Below are positions 56,867 to 61,563 of a DNA stretch of 61,563 nt, piece after piece. The translations under genes and the position numbers were made by a program. Origin of the DNA: Mangrovicoccus algicola (lineage in GTDB: Bacteria; Pseudomonadota; Alphaproteobacteria; Rhodobacterales; Rhodobacteraceae); contig NZ_JACVXA010000031.1 in NCBI RefSeq assembly GCF_014903745.1, positions 1 to 61,563 on the forward strand, given 5' to 3'. How positions within the stretch are numbered: the first letter of the stretch is position 1; the number at the start of each line of letters is the position of its first letter. A model generated the notes under the pieces. The model was not told the origin of the DNA and did not search any database. It saw nothing but the letters and a program-made list of their open reading frames with translations.

Positions 56867-56880
56867 GACGCCCTGGCTGA

Positions 56881-58164
56881 ATGACGTCCCCCGCCCTCTC
56901 CGCCTATCTTGCGTTCTCCCGCAATGCCGAGGGCTGGGGCCGCCGCCAGCTGAAGAAGCGGCTGGGCCGCGGCAAGGAAGACCCTGCCCGGCTGGCCGAA
57001 CGCGAAGGCCATGCCGCGCTGCCGCGCCCCGAGGGGCGGCTGATCTGGTTCCACGCCGCCTCGGTCGGCGAAAGCCTGTCCATCCTGGAAGTCATCAAGC
57101 GGCTGGGCATGCGAGACGAGACGCTGAATTTCCTCGTCACGACCGGCACCGTCACCTCTGCCGAGATCCTCGCCGCGCGCCTGCCGCCGCGCACGCGCCA
57201 CCAGTTCATCCCGCTTGACGTGGTCGCTTTCGTGCGCCGCTTCCTGGCGCATTGGCGCCCGGATCTGGCCGTCTGGACGGAAAGCGAACTCTGGCCCGCG
57301 CTGATCACCGAAACGGCGGCGGCCGGCACGCCGATCCTTCTGCTGAACGCGCGCATGTCCGAGCGCAGCGCCCGGCGCTGGCGGATGATGAACGGCGCGG
57401 CGCGGCGGCTTCTGTCGCATTTCGCCGCCGTTCAGGTGCAGGATGACGCGACCGCCCATCACCTGCGGGCGCTGGGACTGCCGCGCGAGCGCATGGCCGT
57501 CACCGGCACGCTGAAGGAAGGCACGCCGCCCCCGCCCTGCGACGAGGCGGAGCTGTCGCGGCTGGGCGCCAAGCTGAAGGGCCGCCCGCTATGGTGCGCG
57601 GCCTCCACCCACGAGGGCGAGGAAGACATCGCCGCCGAAGCCCATCGCATCGCCCAGAAAAGCACGCACGGGCTGCTGCTGATCCTGGCGCCGCGCCATC
57701 CCGAACGCGGCGGGGCGATCCGCGACCGGCTGGCAGCGGAAGGCCATGCCGTGCGGCTGCGCAGCGAACGCGGCTGCCCGGACGAGGATTGCGACATCTA
57801 CGTCGCCGACACGCTGGGGGAAATGGGGCTGTGGTACCGCCTGGCGCCGGTCAGTTTCGTCGGCGGATCGCTGGTGCGCGTCGGCGGGCACAACCCGTAT
57901 GAACCCGCGGCGCTCGGCTCGGCCATCCTGCACGGGCCGCATGTCCACAATTTCGCCGATATCTACGAGCGCCTGGATGCCGCCTCGGCCGCGGTGCCGG
58001 TCGCGGATGCCGCCACCCTGGGCGAGACGGTCGCCGCGCTGATGCAGCCCTCGCAAAGCGCGCCGATGGCCTATGCCGCCTGGGAACTCAGCTCCTCCGG
58101 CGCGGATGTCACCGACAAGGCGCTGGCGCTGATCCTCGAGCATCTTCCGGCGGACCCGGCCTGA
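56881..58164 (+). CDS. waaA: 3-deoxy-D-manno-octulosonic acid (Kdo) transferase
   Basis: Adds Kdo to the lipid A precursor, 427 aa, GT30. Motifs: [19 protein letters not shown] with the catalytic Glu region, [68 protein letters not shown], and the C-terminal [21 protein letters not shown]. The lpxK start overlaps its stop (TGATG). Confidence 0.95.
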   Translation: MTSPALSAYLAFSRNAEGWGRRQLKKRLGRGKEDPARLAEREGHAALPRPEGRLIWFHAASVGESLSILEVIKRLGMRDETLNFLVTTGTVTSAEILAARLPPRTRHQFIPLDVVAFVRRFLAHWRPDLAVWTESELWPALITETAAAGTPILLLNARMSERSARRWRMMNGAARRLLSHFAAVQVQDDATAHHLRALGLPRERMAVTGTLKEGTPPPPCDEAELSRLGAKLKGRPLWCAASTHEGEEDIAAEAHRIAQKSTHGLLLILAPRHPERGGAIRDRLAAEGHAVRLRSERGCPDEDCDIYVADTLGEMGLWYRLAPVSFVGGSLVRVGGHNPYEPAALGSAILHGPHVHNFADIYERLDAASAAVPVADAATLGETVAALMQPSQSAPMAYAAWELSSSGADVTDKALALILEHLPADPA

Positions 58165-59156
58165 TGCAGGCACCGCGCTTCTGGGACAATCCGCCCGAGC
58201 GCCCGGGATGGCAGGCCCGCGCGCTGGCACCGCTGGGCGCTGTCTATGCCGCCGCCACCGCGCGGCGCGTCGCCCGCCCGCCCGCGCACCGCCCCGCCGT
58301 GCCGGTGATCTGCGCGGGCAACATCAATGCCGGGGGCACCGGCAAGACCCCCTGCGTCATGCTGCTGATCCAGAGGCTGCAGGCCCGCGGCATCGCGCCG
58401 GTGGTGGTCACCCGCGGCCATGGCGGCCGCGAGACGGGCCCGCTGCTGGTCGACCCCGCCCGCCACGATGCGGCGCGGACCGGGGACGAACCGCTGCTGC
58501 TGGCGGCCTTCGCGCCGGTCATCGTGGCGCGCGACCGCGCCGCGGGGGCGCGGCTGGCCGAGGAAACCGGCGCGGGCGCGATCGTTCTGGATGACGGGCT
58601 GCAGAACCCCTCCCTGCCGCGCGACCTGTCGATCGTCGTGGCGGATGCCGCGCATGGGTTCGGCAATGGCAGGGTGCTTCCGGCCGGACCCCTGCGCGAA
58701 CCGGTGGCGGCGGGCCTGGCCCGGGCGGATCTGGTCATGTCGATCGGGGATGAGGCGGCGCAGGCCGGGTTCACCGCGCGCTGGGGGGCTGCCCTTGGCG
58801 GGATCCCGCGCCAGCGCGCGGCGCTTCTGCCGCTTCAGACGGGGATGGACTGGCAGGGCGTGCCGGTCATGGCCTTCGCCGGGATCGGGCGTCCGGAAAA
58901 GTTCTTCGACACGCTGCGCGGGCTGGGCGCCGATCTGCGCCATGGCGAAGCGCTGGACGATCACCAGGGGCTGAGCCCGGCGCTGATGCAGCGCCTGTCG
59001 GCGGAGGCCGCCGCCCGGGGCGCGCAGCTGGTCACCACCGAGAAGGACGCCGTGCGCCTGCCCGCCGCCTGGCGGCGGGAGGTGCTGACCCTGCCTGTGC
59101 GCCTGGCCAGCCCCGACTGGTCGGCGCTGGATGCCGCGCTGGACGGAGTGCTCTGA
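58164..59156 (+). CDS. lpxK: Tetraacyldisaccharide 4'-kinase
   Basis: Phosphorylates the lipid A precursor at the 4' position, 330 aa. N-terminal PEFW-like [14 protein letters not shown], the P-loop [41 protein letters not shown]-like ([13 protein letters not shown]) and [10 protein letters not shown] are all typical. Coupled to waaA. Confidence 0.95.
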   Translation: MQAPRFWDNPPERPGWQARALAPLGAVYAAATARRVARPPAHRPAVPVICAGNINAGGTGKTPCVMLLIQRLQARGIAPVVVTRGHGGRETGPLLVDPARHDAARTGDEPLLLAAFAPVIVARDRAAGARLAEETGAGAIVLDDGLQNPSLPRDLSIVVADAAHGFGNGRVLPAGPLREPVAAGLARADLVMSIGDEAAQAGFTARWGAALGGIPRQRAALLPLQTGMDWQGVPVMAFAGIGRPEKFFDTLRGLGADLRHGEALDDHQGLSPALMQRLSAEAAARGAQLVTTEKDAVRLPAAWRREVLTLPVRLASPDWSALDAALDGVL

Positions 59157-59158
59157 GA

Positions 59159-59182
59159 CGGCCGGACCCGCAGGCCCGGCCG
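59159..59182. terminator. GC hairpin between lpxK and the dsbA-like gene
   Basis: CGGCCGG / CCGGCCG (59159-59165 with 59176-59182), 10-base loop, between convergent stops. No T tract. Confidence 0.35.
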
Positions 59183-59189
59183 CGTCCGC

Positions 59190-59819
59190 TCAGGCCCCCA
59201 GCTTCTCGTCGAGGATTTCGGCGAACTGCTCGAAGCTCATGTTGGAATAGGGCTCGCCATCGATCAGGAAGGACGGCGTCGCGGTGACCTCGTCCGCCTT
59301 GGCATTGGCGCCGTACCAGTTGACCAGCGCCTGCGCGGTGGCATTGTCGTTCAGGCAGGCATCGACCTGCTCCTGCGTCAGCCCGGCGGTCAGGCCGACC
59401 TTTTTCAGCGCGCCCGCGATCCCGGCCGGATCGCCCAGCCCGGTCCAGTCGCGCTGGGTCGCGAACAGCCGGTCGGCGATGCCGAAATAGCGCATCTCGC
59501 CGCCGCAGCGCGCCACCATGGAGGCCCACAGCCCGTAGCGGTCGAAATAGACCTCGCGGAAGGTGAACTGCACCTTGCCGGTGTCGATGTAGTCCTCCTT
59601 CAGCCGCGGATAGACCGTTTCGTGGAAATGCGCGCAATGCGGACAGGTGAAGCTGGCATATTCGGTCACCTTCACCGGCGCGTCATCCCGGCCCAGAACC
59701 ATGTCCGGAATATCCGGCAGGTTTTCCGGCGCGGCATCCTGCGCGAAGGAGAATGAGGGCAGCATCGTGGCCGTGCCGAGCATCAGCGCGGAGGTCAGGA
59801 GCTCGCGACGTGCGATCAT
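59190..59819 (-). CDS. DsbA family thiol-disulfide oxidoreductase
   Basis: 209-aa exported thioredoxin-fold protein. Tat- or Sec-like N-terminus (MIARRELLTSALMLGTATML), then the active site C-P-H-C in YASFTCPHCAHFHETVYPRL, an inserted helical domain and the cis-proline region ATPSFLIDGEPYSNM. Probably a periplasmic disulfide oxidase or isomerase. Its start overlaps the DUF721 stop upstream by 4 bases. Confidence 0.9.
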   Translation of the reverse strand: MIARRELLTSALMLGTATMLPSFSFAQDAAPENLPDIPDMVLGRDDAPVKVTEYASFTCPHCAHFHETVYPRLKEDYIDTGKVQFTFREVYFDRYGLWASMVARCGGEMRYFGIADRLFATQRDWTGLGDPAGIAGALKKVGLTAGLTQEQVDACLNDNATAQALVNWYGANAKADEVTATPSFLIDGEPYSNMSFEQFAEILDEKLGA

Positions 59820-60346
59820 TGGGGTCGTCCCTTGTTTTGTCTTGCGTGAATTCTGGCGCCCAGCCCGGCCAGCGCATCGCGCAGCCCGGGATCGGTGACG
59901 CCTTGGGTCTGTGCCTCGATCTCGGGCGTGGGAACCGGCGGCGCGGCGGGCGCGGGACGGAAAGCCGCCTGCGCCTCGGCGAAGCCGCCATAGCCCGAGG
60001 TCTGGGTCAGCGCGATGCGTGCGATGGCATTATAGCCGTAGCAGGCATTGACGCGGGCGCGGATCACCTCGGACTGGGCCTGGATGATCGGTCCGGCGGC
60101 GCCGCGCACCAGGATGGTCAGGGTCGCCCCCAGCCCGCCCTTGCGGGCAAAGCCGACCTTCACCGGTTCGCACATCCGCGCCAGATCCTCGCCGACCACC
60201 TCGGTCCAGTGGGTCAGCAGACGTGTCATCGCGAAGCCACGGCTTTCGCCGGCCTTCGAGACACGGGTCTGGACAAGGCTGCCCGCGCTTGCGAAGCCGC
60301 GGCCGCGCCGTGACTTGTAGGTCCTGGATTGCCACGCGTCGGCCAT
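59816..60346 (-). CDS. DUF721 (DciA-like) family protein
   Basis: 176-aa protein with the DUF721 domain: TRLLTHWTEVVGEDLARMCEPVKV, then GATLTILVRGAAGPIIQAQSEVIRARVNACYGYNAIARIALTQT. Some members (DciA) help load the replicative helicase; this is not proven for this subgroup. AAGGAG lies just before the ATG at 60346. It is coupled to the dsbA-like gene and divergent from mutY, an arrangement I recall from related genomes. Confidence 0.87.
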   Translation of the reverse strand: MADAWQSRTYKSRRGRGFASAGSLVQTRVSKAGESRGFAMTRLLTHWTEVVGEDLARMCEPVKVGFARKGGLGATLTILVRGAAGPIIQAQSEVIRARVNACYGYNAIARIALTQTSGYGGFAEAQAAFRPAPAAPPVPTPEIEAQTQGVTDPGLRDALAGLGARIHARQNKGRPQ

Positions 60347-60424
60347 TGCACTCCTTCCGTCCGGGCGCCAGATTACCCGCTCGGGCGCGGCGCGCCAGTG
60401 CAAAGCTTGCAGGAGGCATAACGC

Positions 60425-61480
60425 TTGCGTGACAGAGATCCAGTGGCAAAATCGGCCGACCTTCTGGAATGGTACGACCGCCATGCGCGGGTCCTGCCCT
60501 GGCGGGCGCCCCCCGGATCCGATGCGCGCCCCGATCCCTACCGCGTCTGGCTGTCGGAAGTCATGCTGCAGCAGACCACCGTCCCGGCGGTAAAGGCCTA
60601 TTTCCACCGCTTCACGCTGCAATGGCCGACGGTCCAGGACCTCGCCGCGGCCGAGGATGCCGATGTCATGGCCGCCTGGGCGGGGCTGGGATATTACGCG
60701 CGCGCCCGCAACCTGCTGAAATGCGCGCGCGAGGTCGCCGCGATGGGCCAGTTCCCCGACACGCTGGAAGGTCTGCTGGCCCTGCCGGGGATCGGCCCCT
60801 ATACCGCCGCCGCCATCGCCGCCATCGCCTTCGGCCGGCCCGAGACGGTGGTGGACGGCAATGTCGAGCGGGTCATGGCGCGGCTGCATGCGGTGGAGGA
60901 GCCCCTGCCCGCAGCCAAGCCCGCGCTGGTGCGCCATGCCCGGGCCCTGACGCCCGCGACGCGGCCCGGGGACCATGCCCAGGCGGTGATGGACCTGGGC
61001 GCCACGATCTGCACGCCGCGCAACCCCGCCTGCGGCATCTGCCCCTGGTGGTCGCCCTGCGCCGCGCGCGACCTGGGCATCGCCGCCGACCTGCCGCGCA
61101 AGCTGCCGAAGAAGGAGAAGCCGGTGCGCCTGGGCATCGTCTATCTGGGGCGCCGCAGCGACGGGGCCTGGCTCCTGGAAACCCGGCCCGCCTCGGGGCT
61201 TCTGGGGGGGATGCTGGGCTGGCCGGGCAGCGACTGGGCGGAGGCGGAGCCCCTGGCCATGCCGCCCGCGCCCGGGGACTGGCAGACGCTCAATGGCGAG
61301 GTGCGCCACACCTTCACCCATTTCCACCTGCGGCTGCGCCCGATGGTGGCGCGGCTGACGCCGGACACGCCGATCCGCCGCGGCCATTTCGTGGCGGCCG
61401 CGGATTTCCGCGCCGCGCATCTGCCCACCGTCATGCGCAAGGCCTGGACGATGGCGCGCCCCTTCTTCGAGGACGCCTGA
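60425..61480 (+). CDS. mutY: A/G-specific adenine glycosylase
   Basis: Removes adenine opposite 8-oxoguanine, 351 aa. SEVMLQQTTVPAVKAYFHRF, the helix-hairpin-helix ALPGIGPYTAAAIAAIAFG with the catalytic Asp in TVVDGNVERV, and the [4Fe-4S] ligands in CTPRNPACGICPWWSPC (C-x6-C-x2-C-x5-C). A C-terminal Nudix-like mismatch-recognition domain follows. The start is a TTG (60425) with a perfect AGGAGG 8 bases upstream (60411-60416). Confidence 0.95.
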   Translation: MRDRDPVAKSADLLEWYDRHARVLPWRAPPGSDARPDPYRVWLSEVMLQQTTVPAVKAYFHRFTLQWPTVQDLAAAEDADVMAAWAGLGYYARARNLLKCAREVAAMGQFPDTLEGLLALPGIGPYTAAAIAAIAFGRPETVVDGNVERVMARLHAVEEPLPAAKPALVRHARALTPATRPGDHAQAVMDLGATICTPRNPACGICPWWSPCAARDLGIAADLPRKLPKKEKPVRLGIVYLGRRSDGAWLLETRPASGLLGGMLGWPGSDWAEAEPLAMPPAPGDWQTLNGEVRHTFTHFHLRLRPMVARLTPDTPIRRGHFVAAADFRAAHLPTVMRKAWTMARPFFEDA

Positions 61481-61501
61481 GCGCGGCGCCCGCCGCCGGG
61501 C

Positions 61502-61563
61502 TCAGTCCGCCGCCGCCGGGTCCCGCGCGGCATCCGCCCGCGCAATGGCCGCCGCCAGCCCCG
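61502..61563 (-). CDS. Possible 3' end of a gene running off the window
   Basis: An open minus-strand frame of 20 codons (GLAAAIARADAARDPAAAD, then TGA at 61502-61504) continues past the window edge. It is convergent with mutY. The fragment is too short and too Ala-rich to identify or to be certain it is coding. Confidence 0.3.
   Translation of the reverse strand, partial: GLAAAIARADAARDPAAAD

Overview
The window is very GC-rich bacterial chromosome. Gene content, gene order and protein signatures point to an alphaproteobacterium of the order Rhodobacterales, most likely Paracoccus or a close relative. The main reasons are a 14-gene complex I (nuo) operon interrupted by small accessory genes, with birA as its next gene; the lpxC-bamD-recN order; the small families DUF5333-like, DUF5337, DUF1244, DUF4170 and DUF721; and -35/-10 promoters with 17-base spacers.

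Layout. 238-2934: cation diffusion facilitator and release factor 3 (prfC). 2947-5773: a small surface-sugar cassette of two GT-A type glycosyltransferases and a sulfotransferase; its first part is clearly AT-richer than the rest and is probably acquired DNA. 5898-7391: RhlE-type RNA helicase, ending at a strong terminator. 7528-29807 (minus strand): the complex I operon nuoABCDEFGHIJKLMN followed by birA, coaX and rnj. Inserted genes are a thioesterase and a sulfotransferase (C-D), a 219-aa signal-anchored protein and a 33-codon leader-like ORF (D-E), DUF5337 (E-F), two related lipoproteins plus a DUF3291 protein (F-G) and a 50-codon ORF (J-K). 30070-32462: alanine racemase and a PatB/MalY-type C-S lyase.

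32610-41368: peptide deformylase, a catalytically degenerate deformylase, fmt, a DMT transporter, a P-loop kinase-like protein, rpmI-rplT, pyruvate kinase, an N-formylglutamate amidohydrolase-like protein and small conserved proteins. 41670-48280: cbiB, a lytic transglycosylase, tRNA-Lys(TTT), anmK, tyrS, cytochrome c' and a FemAB/GNAT-like protein. 48600-52149: lpxC-bamD-recN. 52403-61480: flavin reductase, pmbA, a CysQ-like phosphatase, a Ca/Na exchanger, DUF4170-waaA-lpxK, a DsbA-like protein, DUF721 and mutY.

Functional themes: respiration (the whole proton-pumping NADH dehydrogenase, with cofactor and RNA-processing genes in the same transcription unit), outer-membrane biogenesis (lpxC, bamD, waaA, lpxK), peptidoglycan turnover (alr, anmK, transglycosylase), and start-methionine processing (fmt and def). 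The least explained parts are (a) the accessory genes embedded in the nuo operon, (b) two inverted copies of a structured intergenic element with covarying hairpins at 33665-34042, and (c) several promoters placed so that the mRNA would start at or next to the start codon (leaderless prfC, def and perhaps alr). I found no CRISPR array, phage, insertion sequence or obvious defence system.
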